Translations under genes and position numbers: made by a program
Origin: an uncultured Bacilli bacterium
GTDB taxonomy: Bacteria; Bacillota_I; Bacilli_A; RF39; UBA660
DNA: 64,000 bases
Direction of reading: 5' to 3'
Assembly: GCA_934168275.1 (NCBI GenBank)
Contig: CAKPNA010000001.1
Span: 372,001-436,000, forward strand
Notes under the pieces: generated by a model
Told to the model about the DNA's origin: nothing
Seen by the model: the letters and a program-made list of their open reading frames with translations, nothing else
Databases searched by the model: none
Shown: positions 36,659-44,671 of the stretch, piece by piece
How the letters are laid out: the number at the start of each line of letters is the position of its first letter
Numbering within the stretch: position 1 is the stretch's first letter

Positions 36659-36671
36659 TAAACACTAATTA

Positions 36672-36706
36672 AATAAAAATAGAGAAGCTTTATTGTACTT
36701 CTCTAT
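36672..36706 (-). terminator. Terminator of the pgk-GT4-tpiA operon
   Basis: Perfect 9-bp stem ATAGAGAAG/CTTCTCTAT with a T-rich tail on the minus strand; the tpiA stop is inside the stem. Confidence 0.75.
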
Positions 36707-37406
36707 CAATATTCTTAAAAATTTCTATAACATTACCTATATTACTAGATAATTCTCCAATCATCACACCATCTATATTATCATCATTAATAATATCATA
36801 TACATTATCTTTATTAACATTTCCCCCGTAAAGTATATTTACATTACCATGATAATTATTAGTTAAATAAGCTTTAATATCATGTATCATATGACTATAT
36901 TTATCAATATCTACTTCTTTCTTACTACCTATCATATATGTTGGCTCATAGGCAAACATTATAAAACTAATATTATCTATACCCTCTAACATTTCTTTAA
37001 GTTCACTAATAATTGTATCTACATCATCATCTTCATCTTTTTCACCAAAACATAATATTGGAATAATATTACTATCTAATAAAGACTTTAGTTTTAAATT
37101 AATATCCTCTACTGTTTCAGAAAAATACTTTTGACGATCACTATGACCAACAATACTATATTCTACTCCAATATCTTTTAATTGTAATGTTGATATTTCT
37201 CCTGTATATCCACCTTTTTCTTCATAATATACATTTTGACTAGCTACACCCCAATTACAAGTATTAGTAAACTCTATTAAATATAAATCACTAGGAGCTA
37301 CTATAATATCTTCTTTAGTTTCTATATTATTTAACTTATCTATATAATCATAAATATCACTATATAATAAATTCATTTTATGATTTAATACTACTATCTT
37401 ATTCAT
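36690..37406 (-). CDS. tpiA: Triosephosphate isomerase, divergent
   Basis: Interconverts DHAP and G3P in glycolysis. 238 residues, slightly short. The catalytic lysine K10 (NHKMN; canonical NWKMN), electrophilic H88 (VGHSDRQ; canonical GHSERR) and catalytic E154 (AYEPTYMIGS; canonical AYEPVWAIGTG) are retained, but loop 6 and the phosphate loop (DGVMIGELS for DGALVGGAS) are changed. The start overlaps the GT4 stop as TAATG. Adjacent pgk supports a glycolytic role. A paralogue elsewhere in the genome may be the main enzyme. Confidence 0.85.
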   Translation of the reverse strand: MNKIVVLNHKMNLLYSDIYDYIDKLNNIETKEDIIVAPSDLYLIEFTNTCNWGVASQNVYYEEKGGYTGEISTLQLKDIGVEYSIVGHSDRQKYFSETVEDINLKLKSLLDSNIIPILCFGEKDEDDDVDTIISELKEMLEGIDNISFIMFAYEPTYMIGSKKEVDIDKYSHMIHDIKAYLTNNYHGNVNILYGGNVNKDNVYDIINDDNIDGVMIGELSSNIGNVIEIFKNIDREVQ

Positions 37407-38638
37407 TACTTATTTCTTCCTCCAAACATACTTTTTATCTTATCAACCATTGGTATTAAATTTCTATGATAATTCTTAATAGCAATTCTATAAACATCTT
37501 CTACTTTAGAAGCAAAATATTTAATTGAATACATCTCTGTTGATACCTTAGCTTGCCTACTAAGTCTTTCTAATAGTTTATGATCATTATAAATCATACA
37601 AACATCTCTAATATATTCACTACTATTACTAAATATCTTACCATTAATATCATCAATAACTACATTTAAGAAACTCTCATCATTAATACATACTACCGGT
37701 AAAGATGCTGCCATCGCCTCAATCACTGTAAGACCTTGTGTCTCGGTTGTCGAAGCTGTCACAAAAATATCTGCTAACAAATAATAATCAACTATCTTAT
37801 CATATGGAACTTTACCTGTCATGATAACATTATTATCTATCTTATACTTACTAATTAACTTCTTACACTTATCAAAGTCTGGACCATCACCCACTATCAA
37901 TAATTTAGTCTTTGGACATTTCTTGACAATTTTCTTCATATTATCAATAATAAAAGTAATATTCTTTTCTTGAGCGATTCTTCCTACTGTCAATATAACA
38001 AAGTCATCCATCTTTAAATTAAGATTCTCTCTTGCACTCTTCTTATCAAACTTCTTGTTATTTTCTCTATTAAACCTATCTGTATCAATGCCCGTTGGAA
38101 TTACATAAACATCTCTATCGACATGATACTTCTCTTTAAATAAATTACAAGCCTTAACTGTCGGCACAATTAACTCAGTATTAGTTTTATCACAATAAAA
38201 TAATGTTAAATATTCCACAATCTTTTTACTAGACCAATTAAAATAACCATGTGTTATATAATGAACATAATCTTCATACATCGTATGATAAGTATGTACT
38301 AAAGGTATTCCAAACTGTGTGGCAATAATTCTTGCAAAAGTACCTACTCCAAACTCCGTATGCGAATGAATTACATCCAATTTCCACTTCTTAATTATAT
38401 TAATAGCTTTTAAAGGATAAACACTAGCAAGCTTATAATCATATATCTTAACAGGTACTCCCGGAAGTCTTAACACCTTACCATTTTCTTCAATAGAATA
38501 TTCATACTTATCCGGATTAACTGTCACCAAATAAACAGTATTGCCCTTCTTTTCTAATCCCTTTTTTAACATATTAACACTAGTTGCCACTCCGTTAATT
38601 TGTGGACAATAAGTATCTGTAAACAAACCTATTCTCAT
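37406..38638 (-). CDS. GT4-family glycosyltransferase (diacylglycerol glucosyltransferase-like)
   Basis: 410 residues, GT-B fold. DTYCPQINGVATSV at the N-terminus, HSHTEFGVGTFAR and the C-terminal nucleotide-sugar motif STTETQGLTVIEAMAASLPVV (E-x7-E) place it in GT4. The N-terminal pattern matches 1,2-diacylglycerol 3-glucosyltransferases that make glycolipid anchors in Firmicutes and Acholeplasma. With LtaS at 54.7 kb a role in lipoteichoic-acid anchor synthesis is plausible. The start overlaps the pgk stop and it is coupled to tpiA downstream. Confidence 0.85.
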   Translation of the reverse strand: MRIGLFTDTYCPQINGVATSVNMLKKGLEKKGNTVYLVTVNPDKYEYSIEENGKVLRLPGVPVKIYDYKLASVYPLKAINIIKKWKLDVIHSHTEFGVGTFARIIATQFGIPLVHTYHTMYEDYVHYITHGYFNWSSKKIVEYLTLFYCDKTNTELIVPTVKACNLFKEKYHVDRDVYVIPTGIDTDRFNRENNKKFDKKSARENLNLKMDDFVILTVGRIAQEKNITFIIDNMKKIVKKCPKTKLLIVGDGPDFDKCKKLISKYKIDNNVIMTGKVPYDKIVDYYLLADIFVTASTTETQGLTVIEAMAASLPVVCINDESFLNVVIDDINGKIFSNSSEYIRDVCMIYNDHKLLERLSRQAKVSTEMYSIKYFASKVEDVYRIAIKNYHRNLIPMVDKIKSMFGGRNK

Positions 38639-38639
38639 T

Positions 38640-39800
38640 TCATTTCTCCATAATTACATCAATTCCCGGTAAAGTCTTACCACTTAAATAATCAAGCGTT
38701 GCTCCACCTCCGGTAGATACATGATAAAATACTCCCTTAAAACCTAAATTATTAACTGAACTAGCACTATCACCACCACCAACTAAAGTCTTAACCTTAT
38801 TATCTTTTAATACTGTATATATCTTCTTAGTACCATTACTATATTTCTTATCTTCATATACTCCCATTGGACCATTAATAATACATCTCTTGGCATCTTT
38901 TAATATATCACTAAATATCTTTATAGTCTCATTTCCAATATCATAACCACATTCATTATCTTTAATATCACTAACTTTTCTAGCACCTTTATCTGTAATT
39001 ATATCAACCGGAAGAACTATCTTATCACCATATTGATTTAAAATTCTCTTACAAAACTCTATATTATTATCATCTACTATTGAATTACCAACGTTATAAC
39101 CTTTAGCTTTTAAGAAAGTAAAACACATTCCACCTCCCACTAATAATTTATCACACTTAGTAATTAAATTTTCAATAACTCCTATTTTATCTTCAACTTT
39201 TTTACCGCCCATGATAACTACTAAAGGATGACTGTCATCGCTCATAAAACTATCTAATTTATTAACCTCTTCTTCCACTAAGAATCCTAGTCCATTATCT
39301 AAATATCTAGCAATACCTACGTTAGAAGCATGGCATCTATGTACCATAGCATAAGCATCATCAATAAATATATCGCCTAAACTAGCCCAATATTTAGATA
39401 GTTCTATATCACAACTACTCTCTTTCTTAGAATCTATATCTTCAAATCTAGTATTTTCGATAAGCAATACTTCTCCATCTTTTAAATTATTAACTAAAGT
39501 CTCTAATAAAGGGCCTCTCGTTTCTGCTGAAAACTTAACCCTTGTTCCAAGCAATTCACTAAGTCTTGCACTAACAATTAATAAACTATTATTACACTTA
39601 TCTTCTTCTTTCTTAACTTTACCCAAATGAGACATTAAAATAACTTTTGCCCCATGATCTCTAGCATAATTAATAGTCTCTAAACTAGCTTTAATTCTAG
39701 TATCATCTAATATCTTATTATCTAAAATAGGTACATTAAAATCACATCTAATAATTACCCTTTTACTTTTTATATTATAATCTTTAATACTTTTCTTCAA
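38640..39800 (-). CDS. pgk: Phosphoglycerate kinase
   Basis: 386 residues. RCDFNVPILDNKILDDTRI, LMSHLGK, the Arg/His motif FIDDAYAMVHRCHAS, VVIMGGKKVEDKIGVI and the C-terminal GGGDSASSVNNLG nucleotide site are clear. I start it at the TTG at 39798-39800, 7 nt after GGAGGAAT; the longer frame (ATG 18 nt upstream) encodes the ribosome site itself. An unusual TTG start for a glycolytic gene. First gene of pgk-GT4-tpiA. Confidence 0.95.
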   Translation of the reverse strand: MKKSIKDYNIKSKRVIIRCDFNVPILDNKILDDTRIKASLETINYARDHGAKVILMSHLGKVKKEEDKCNNSLLIVSARLSELLGTRVKFSAETRGPLLETLVNNLKDGEVLLIENTRFEDIDSKKESSCDIELSKYWASLGDIFIDDAYAMVHRCHASNVGIARYLDNGLGFLVEEEVNKLDSFMSDDSHPLVVIMGGKKVEDKIGVIENLITKCDKLLVGGGMCFTFLKAKGYNVGNSIVDDNNIEFCKRILNQYGDKIVLPVDIITDKGARKVSDIKDNECGYDIGNETIKIFSDILKDAKRCIINGPMGVYEDKKYSNGTKKIYTVLKDNKVKTLVGGGDSASSVNNLGFKGVFYHVSTGGGATLDYLSGKTLPGIDVIMEK

Positions 39801-39860
39801 AACAATTCCTCCACACATTTATCTATTAAATAAATTATAGCAAAACAATCATTAAAAGTC

Positions 39861-39901
39861 AAAAAAGTGCTAATAGTTATTTTATTACTACTAACACTTT
39901 A
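39861..39901 (-). terminator. Terminator of the large noncoding RNA
   Basis: Stem AAAGTGYTARTAGT/ACTATTAGCACTTT followed by six T on the minus strand. Confidence 0.8.
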
Positions 39902-40410
39902 TATCCATATAAAACAAAAATCAAATTGCTCTGATAAAACAACTTGATTCGAGTTTCTCTAAATAACTGTAAGCGTTATAAAACATATCATTGAATAATA
40001 TCTATTAAGCATTATAACCAAAGTATAATAGAGCGATAAGAATAAATATTTAATTTATTAACTTAATTAATATATTTTTTAATATATTATGCAACTTAAT
40101 AATAAATAAACAATAAATATATAATATAACTTAACTAAATATTATCAGTATTCAGCCCAGTTTCTTATCCTTGGAGTTTTCCTTTCTCCATAACAATTGT
40201 TTATGCTTAGTGCCGATAAGAATTCTTTTATCTCAAAAGAACATCATTTGCAATAAGATAACTTAAGACAGTTTATTATTTGCTAGTTATTCAAACAACA
40301 TTAAATTAGTAAAAACTAACAATGACATATCTGCAATAACTAATCAGTATATCTATATTCAAATAGAAAATACATAACATTGACTTTTTCTCGCTACCTT
40401 CTATCTAAGC
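39861..40410 (-). ncRNA. Candidate large structured noncoding RNA, about 550 nt
   Basis: A stretch without any supported ORF is bounded on the minus strand by a consensus promoter (40417-40445) and a strong terminator (39861-39901), so a stable transcript of about 550 nt is predicted. Local stems: TTCTTTT/AAAAGAA with a 5-nt loop, GGAG/CTCC around AAAGGAAAA, TTAGT/ACTAA, AATCAAGTTG/CAATTTGATT. Possible long-range pairing: GGATAAGAA with either of two copies of TTCTTATCG, and TAAGCATAA with TTATAATGCTTA or TTATAACGCTTA. No CCA end, tag ORF, RNase P core or rRNA sequence was seen. The size recalls the large ornate RNAs of Firmicutes such as ROOL, but I cannot assign it. Confidence 0.65.
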
Positions 40411-40416
40411 AACTTT

Positions 40417-40445
40417 ATAATATCATTTCTAGGAACACTTGTCAA
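40417..40445 (-). promoter_or_regulatory. Promoter of the large noncoding RNA
   Basis: Minus-strand -35 TTGACA (40440-40445), exactly 17 bp, -10 TATTAT (40417-40422). Confidence 0.75.
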
Positions 40446-40543
40446 CACTTTTTCAACATTTTTTTCAAAAATTTATCTTAACAAAAGTTGTCTTTATATA
40501 CAAGACCTTTTTATCTTCAAACTAACTGTTATTTTTTTAAAAC

Positions 40544-41473
40544 TTATTTAAATATCTCTAATAATATCTTAATAGTATTTTCAACATCATTAATAGTTAA
40601 CATGCTTTTATCATCTAAAACATATATTCTTTGCATCTTATCAAAAGCAATAATTAGTTCATCATTAAATCTAAGTTTCATATAATCAAAATCTTTTATT
40701 TTTTTATTACTTGCAATGCCACCAAGTCTTGACTCTTCTTCTTTTCTTTTATAACTAATTAATTTATTAAGTTCTTGCTTGCTTTTTAACATTTCTTTAA
40801 TATCATCATTTTTAATCATAATAGAAATATCATATAAATGTTTTGATACATCTTCGTACATAGCTCTTTCATAATAAAATTCAGCAGCAAATATTTTATC
40901 AATAAATATTCTCTCTAATTTCATTATTTCAATATTAAATTCAGATATATTATATTTTTCTTTTAATATTTTCTTTTCATTATCTAATGCATATTTATAT
41001 ATTAACGGTTCAATAGTATATGTACTAACAGGTTCTGATACTGTAAATGATGTCGCTTCTATTTGAATTTTTTCTGATTTAAATAATTCGTTCATACTAA
41101 ACAAAGAGTTATATTTGTAAAATGAAGTTATACTACCCTTCTTATCTATCGTTTCATCTTTAGCTAGTTCTAAGCCTTGTATTTTATATCCAAGTGCTGA
41201 ATTTTTAAGCCTTGTTCTATTACTATTATTGGATTCACCATCATTAACTTTTACAGTTAAATCTATATCTTCAGAAAATCTATTCATATGATCTAATATT
41301 TTATATACTGCTGTACCGCCTTTAAAGTAAGCTTGCAATTTATTCTGCTTCGCACTCAAATCTTTTAATACAAGACAAACATAATAGTCTTTTTCTAATA
41401 TATCATTTCTTATGCCTGTTCTATTATTTATATTTAAAATTAATTCTTCCAATAGTTCACTACTCAGCATCAT
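40544..41473 (-). CDS. AbiEii/AbiGii-type nucleotidyltransferase toxin
   Basis: 309 residues. The nucleotidyltransferase core is KGGTAVYKILDHMNRFSEDIDLTV (GG..., then D-I-D), with the usual preceding EKDYYVCLVLKDL and the later YALDNEKKIL and KLERIFIDKIFAAEFYYER region. AbiEii toxins of type IV systems arrest growth, at least some by nucleotidylating tRNAs. It overlaps the antitoxin gene by 14 bp (two adjacent ATGs, either possible). It ends 134 bp after the predicted start of the noncoding RNA. Confidence 0.88.
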   Translation of the reverse strand: MMLSSELLEELILNINNRTGIRNDILEKDYYVCLVLKDLSAKQNKLQAYFKGGTAVYKILDHMNRFSEDIDLTVKVNDGESNNSNRTRLKNSALGYKIQGLELAKDETIDKKGSITSFYKYNSLFSMNELFKSEKIQIEATSFTVSEPVSTYTIEPLIYKYALDNEKKILKEKYNISEFNIEIMKLERIFIDKIFAAEFYYERAMYEDVSKHLYDISIMIKNDDIKEMLKSKQELNKLISYKRKEEESRLGGIASNKKIKDFDYMKLRFNDELIIAFDKMQRIYVLDDKSMLTINDVENTIKILLEIFK

Positions 41474-42113
41474 TACCTCCTAACTCATATAGTTTCATCA
41501 TCGGCTTTACATTATTTATTTTTTTAGCATATTCAAATATTTTTTCAAAGTTTAATTCATTATCTTTAATAAATTTATAAATAATTTTTTTTTCATTATC
41601 CGCTTCTATTTTAATATTATCTTTATTAATTAATATATCAAAAAGTTGTAAATATTTATAATTATCTTCATTAACTAAAGTTTTAGGTTTTCTAATAACA
41701 ACTCCTAAATTTTTATTATTATAATCATTAACATTAGGACATTCATTGGTCATAATTAATATTTCTTTGGGAACTTGTGTTGTTAAACCAATTTTATTAA
41801 ATAAATATGCTCCACTTATATACCCTTTTATTCCATTTTCATCACAAAGATATTTTTTTTTGATAACTTTATTAATATCTAATGGCTTATTACCGAATAT
41901 ACCCCTAATTGGTTTATAATAAACGCCTTTTATAAATTGAGATAATTTGTTTTCTTTAACTAATCTATTTATATATACATAAATATTTTTAAAAGTATTT
42001 TCAAAATCGTTTCGAATTATTTTTTTAAAATACTTTTTAATATCATCGATAAAAATAGGTTCATCATATGGACATTTATCAATATATTTAATTAAAATAT
42101 TATTATAATTCAT
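41460..42113 (-). CDS. AbiEi-type antitoxin
   Basis: 217 residues. An N-terminal winged-helix region (ILIKYIDKCPYDEPIFIDDIKK, VKENKLSQFIKGVYY) is followed by YISGAYLFNKIGLTTQVP and the C-terminal antitoxin domain with IRKPK and FIKDNELNFEKIF. AbiEi proteins repress their own operon and neutralise AbiEii. It is first in the pair, with an AAGGAGGTG ribosome site and a consensus promoter. Confidence 0.85.
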   Translation of the reverse strand: MNYNNILIKYIDKCPYDEPIFIDDIKKYFKKIIRNDFENTFKNIYVYINRLVKENKLSQFIKGVYYKPIRGIFGNKPLDINKVIKKKYLCDENGIKGYISGAYLFNKIGLTTQVPKEILIMTNECPNVNDYNNKNLGVVIRKPKTLVNEDNYKYLQLFDILINKDNIKIEADNEKKIIYKFIKDNELNFEKIFEYAKKINNVKPMMKLYELGGNDAE

Positions 42114-42123
42114 TATAGCACCT

Positions 42124-42202
42124 CCTTGTTATCATTTTGTTAACATATTATTATTTTTTCACTTGTTAATAACATTATACATTTTTTTGACTTTTATGTC
42201 AA
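42124..42202 (-). promoter_or_regulatory. Consensus promoter and repeated operator-like motifs of the AbiE pair
   Basis: -35 TTGACA (42197-42202), 17 bp, -10 TATAAT (42174-42179) on the minus strand, a full consensus match. Downstream, TTGTTA/TAACAA occurs three or four times (42124-42173), including TGTTAACA, in a layout that could bind the AbiEi repressor. Confidence 0.75.
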
Positions 42203-42223
42203 CTTTTTTAGTATATATATATT

Positions 42224-42257
42224 AAAAGAAACTTCATCTCTGAAATTTCTTTTAGTA
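42224..42257 (-). terminator. Hairpin after the DGR reverse transcriptase gene
   Basis: Stem TAAAAGAAAYTTCA/TGAARTTTCTTTTA with a T-rich tail on the minus strand, closing the DGR transcript. Confidence 0.6.
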
Positions 42258-42264
42258 AATACCT

Positions 42265-43737
42265 TCAAAAATTTGCAATTTCTAATAAATAACCATACAC
42301 TCTATCATAATTACCCTCATTTTTTAAAACTTTATCAAGTAATTCATGAATATTATTTACTTTAATATATTTATCAAAATGTCTATTAGCAATCTCTACA
42401 TATAATGAATAAGTATTATTACTTTTTATATTATTAATAATTTCTTCATTCTTATCAACAACCACATAAGATATATCTAATTCATTTAGTTTCATAATAA
42501 CATTATTATATGGCACCATACCAAAAGATACAGTATCTTTAACATATTTATAATTAAATAAATGCCATATTATTTTAGCATCCATTCCTAATGTCTTATA
42601 AAAAAGTCCTTCTTTAATAATAACAATAGTATTACTATATCTACTTTTATATGTATTATATAAATCAATAGTTTTAATTTTAAATACACCTCCATATTCT
42701 TTATCTATTACTTTAAAATAACCACAATAACTCCCCTTTGATTTTATATATTTTAAATAATCACTATTCTCTAATTCGATCAATCTTCTTCTAATTCTAT
42801 AATATGTTTTATTATTACTACTAATCTTTAATTTATTATTAACTACTTGCCATTTATATCCTAAAAACTTAAAAGAATTACTGCACTTATATATATTACT
42901 TTTATTATTAACTTCTAGCTTTAATTTATTTAACTCTACCTTAATACTGTTAAATACTTTAATAAGATTATCTTTATTATCATCTAGTATAACTAAATCA
43001 TCCATATACCTAACATAATACTTACATCTAAGTTTTTCTTTAATATAATGATCTAAATCATTTAAATAAAAAATAGCAAAGAATTGACTAGTCTCTGCTC
43101 CTATACTTAATCCTTTATTATCCTTATAATATGGAATATCTAAATTATGTTTAAAATTAATATAATTTATATAATTATTTATATAATCATTATTAGTTTC
43201 ACTAATAATTTTTTTAATTAAATCTAAAACATCTTTATCCAATATCTTCTTACCTATTTTATTTAATAATATCTCATGATCAATATTATAAAAATACTTA
43301 GATACATCCAATTTCAAACAATAAACCTCTTTATGATTAATAAGGATTTTATTAAAATATTCTTTTAATAATTTTATACCATAGCTACCACCTTTATTCT
43401 TTCTTGTGGCAATATTTTCATCGATTAAAGATTTCTCAAGATATGGAATTAAATAATAATTAACAACGAAATGATTAACAATCTTATCAGATATAATTTG
43501 ATTCATAATTAATCTAGGTTTAGGTTCAAATATTAAAAATGTTTTAAACTTACTTGGTGTATATGTTTTATTATATAGTTTGTTGCATATAGTAATTAAA
43601 TTAGTATTTATATTAAATGAATAATAAAATAAACTTCTTTTACTATTGCAAGTTCTTCTAACAATCTTCCAAATATTAAACATATTATCATATGTTATAT
43701 TTTCATAATAAATATTTCTACTTAACTTTTTTCTCAT
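42265..43737 (-). CDS. DGR reverse transcriptase with MutS-domain-I-like C-terminal extension
   Basis: 490 residues. Template-dependent DNA polymerase that copies the TR RNA with adenine errors. RT motifs: KLDVSKYFYNID (142-153, first catalytic Asp), LSIGAETSQFFAIFYLND (the IGxxxSQ form at 212-218 that marks DGR RTs rather than QGxxxSP of group II introns) and YVRYMDDLVI (catalytic YMDD 244-247), then FKFLGYK. Typical DGR RTs end near 350; here ~371-430 reads KEGLFYKTLGMDAKIIWHLF, FGMVPYNNVIMKLNELDISY, closely resembling the MutS N-terminal mismatch-recognition domain. MutS-like domains are known DGR accessories. The start overlaps the Avd gene by 20 bp and lacks its own ribosome site. Confidence 0.93.
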   Translation of the reverse strand: MRKKLSRNIYYENITYDNMFNIWKIVRRTCNSKRSLFYYSFNINTNLITICNKLYNKTYTPSKFKTFLIFEPKPRLIMNQIISDKIVNHFVVNYYLIPYLEKSLIDENIATRKNKGGSYGIKLLKEYFNKILINHKEVYCLKLDVSKYFYNIDHEILLNKIGKKILDKDVLDLIKKIISETNNDYINNYINYINFKHNLDIPYYKDNKGLSIGAETSQFFAIFYLNDLDHYIKEKLRCKYYVRYMDDLVILDDNKDNLIKVFNSIKVELNKLKLEVNNKSNIYKCSNSFKFLGYKWQVVNNKLKISSNNKTYYRIRRRLIELENSDYLKYIKSKGSYCGYFKVIDKEYGGVFKIKTIDLYNTYKSRYSNTIVIIKEGLFYKTLGMDAKIIWHLFNYKYVKDTVSFGMVPYNNVIMKLNELDISYVVVDKNEEIINNIKSNNTYSLYVEIANRHFDKYIKVNNIHELLDKVLKNEGNYDRVYGYLLEIANF

Positions 43738-44101
43738 TTATAATCCATGCATATATAATATTTTTCACTTCTTCAAGTTTTTTTAAAGAAACTTTCACTT
43801 TATTATATGGGCAACATTTTAAATCAATAATCGTAGTAGTTAACATATCAATACAAGATATTGTTGCTTGTATTTCGATTAAATACTTCATTCTAACATT
43901 ACCTTTGTTATAAACCGCTAAAAATAGAAGTTTTGACAAATTATATATTTCATCAGCAAGATGTATTTTTACATCACGATGAATTATAGGAATAGCAATT
44001 AATATATTTGTCCTAACATACTTACTGTAATCTAATATTTTGTTATATAGATTAAAGTTAGTATCTACTTTTATATTTTCATTTATTATAATCTCCTCCA
44101 T
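43718..44101 (-). CDS. avd: Avd-like DGR accessory protein
   Basis: 127 residues, four predicted helices: NLYNKILDYSKYVRTNILIA, HLADEIYNLSKLLFLAVYNK, RMKYLIEIQATISCIDMLTT and KKLEEVKNIIYAWIINEKK. The basic four-helix layout matches Avd, the pentameric RT-binding factor of DGRs. Its position between TR and the RT gene supports this. The start is uncertain: the ATG at 44099-44101 lacks an upstream ribosome site, and a GGAGGAG lies within its first codons. Confidence 0.8.
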   Translation of the reverse strand: MEEIIINENIKVDTNFNLYNKILDYSKYVRTNILIAIPIIHRDVKIHLADEIYNLSKLLFLAVYNKGNVRMKYLIEIQATISCIDMLTTTIIDLKCCPYNKVKVSLKKLEEVKNIIYAWIINEKKVK

Positions 44102-44110
44102 TTGTAGTTT

Positions 44111-44155
44111 AATCTATATTAGTGTTCAACAAAAATTTACTTACTAATATAGATT
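44111..44155. repeat. Inverted repeat upstream of avd
   Basis: AATCTATATTAG (44111-44122) and CTAATATAGATT (44144-44155), perfect over 12 bp with a 21-bp loop. A further copy of TAATATAGATT is at 44485-44495, on the far side of TR. Confidence 0.65.
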
Positions 44156-44292
44156 GTCTACAATCTTTTTAGAATTTTTTTGATTTTTAATCCATAGAAT
44201 CTACCTGTTTCACATATAAAGGCAAAATTCTACCATAGCAATTAGTTTTAATTGTTATAAATTTTGCCAAAGTAAACGTACAAAAAATAGTA

Positions 44293-44411
44293 AAACTACA
44301 GGGCGCCCACCAAGCGAATCCGTAACGTTGTTGTTGCTGAAATTCCCGGAAGAATTCAAGTTGAACTCGTTAGCATTCCAGTTGTTGAAGTTATACGGAG
44401 AAAAGGACCAA
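44293..44411 (-). repeat. DGR template repeat (TR)
   Basis: 119 bp aligned to the VR 447 bp further along with no gap. All 15 differences are T in this + strand sequence, that is A on the coding strand, changed to C (8), G (4) or A (3). Translated in the target frame it would encode 11 asparagines from AAY codons; A-to-N change of AAY can reach 15 amino acids without stops. The last 30 bp (44293-44322) are unchanged and GC-rich, the expected initiation region for mutagenic homing. Confidence 0.95.
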
Positions 44412-44600
44412 CAAAAAAGTCAAAACCCATAAACTCAAGAGGGAACCTTATGGTAAGATCCTAGGTTAATTTATATTTAACTATTAATATAGATTAACCC
44501 ATATTTAATATATCAAAAGGTTGAATAACCTTTAACAAATTTCACCGGCTCCTTTTAGTCACCGGACCTTCAAAGTAAAACTTTTTAAAGGATTTTATTA

Positions 44601-44624
44601 TGCCTTGAAAAGGTTTTCAAGGCA
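44601..44624. repeat. Perfect hairpin between the target gene and TR
   Basis: TGCCTTGAAAA/TTTTCAAGGCA, 11 bp with a 2-nt loop, 48 bp beyond the target stop. Could be a terminator, a boundary of the TR transcript, or a cruciform. Confidence 0.6.
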
Positions 44625-44671
44625 TATTCATTCAAGTCAAAAGCAGGGATAGAACTATCCTTTATCTTTGT

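Noticed and set aside
39861..40410. tmRNA or RNase P RNA as the identity of the large RNA
   Set aside because: No CCA end or tag reading frame for tmRNA, and none of the conserved RNase P core segments could be found.
42265..43737. Group II intron or retron as source of the reverse transcriptase
   Set aside because: The IGxxxSQ motif, the Avd neighbour and the TR/VR pair identify a DGR; no maturase domain or intron core is present.
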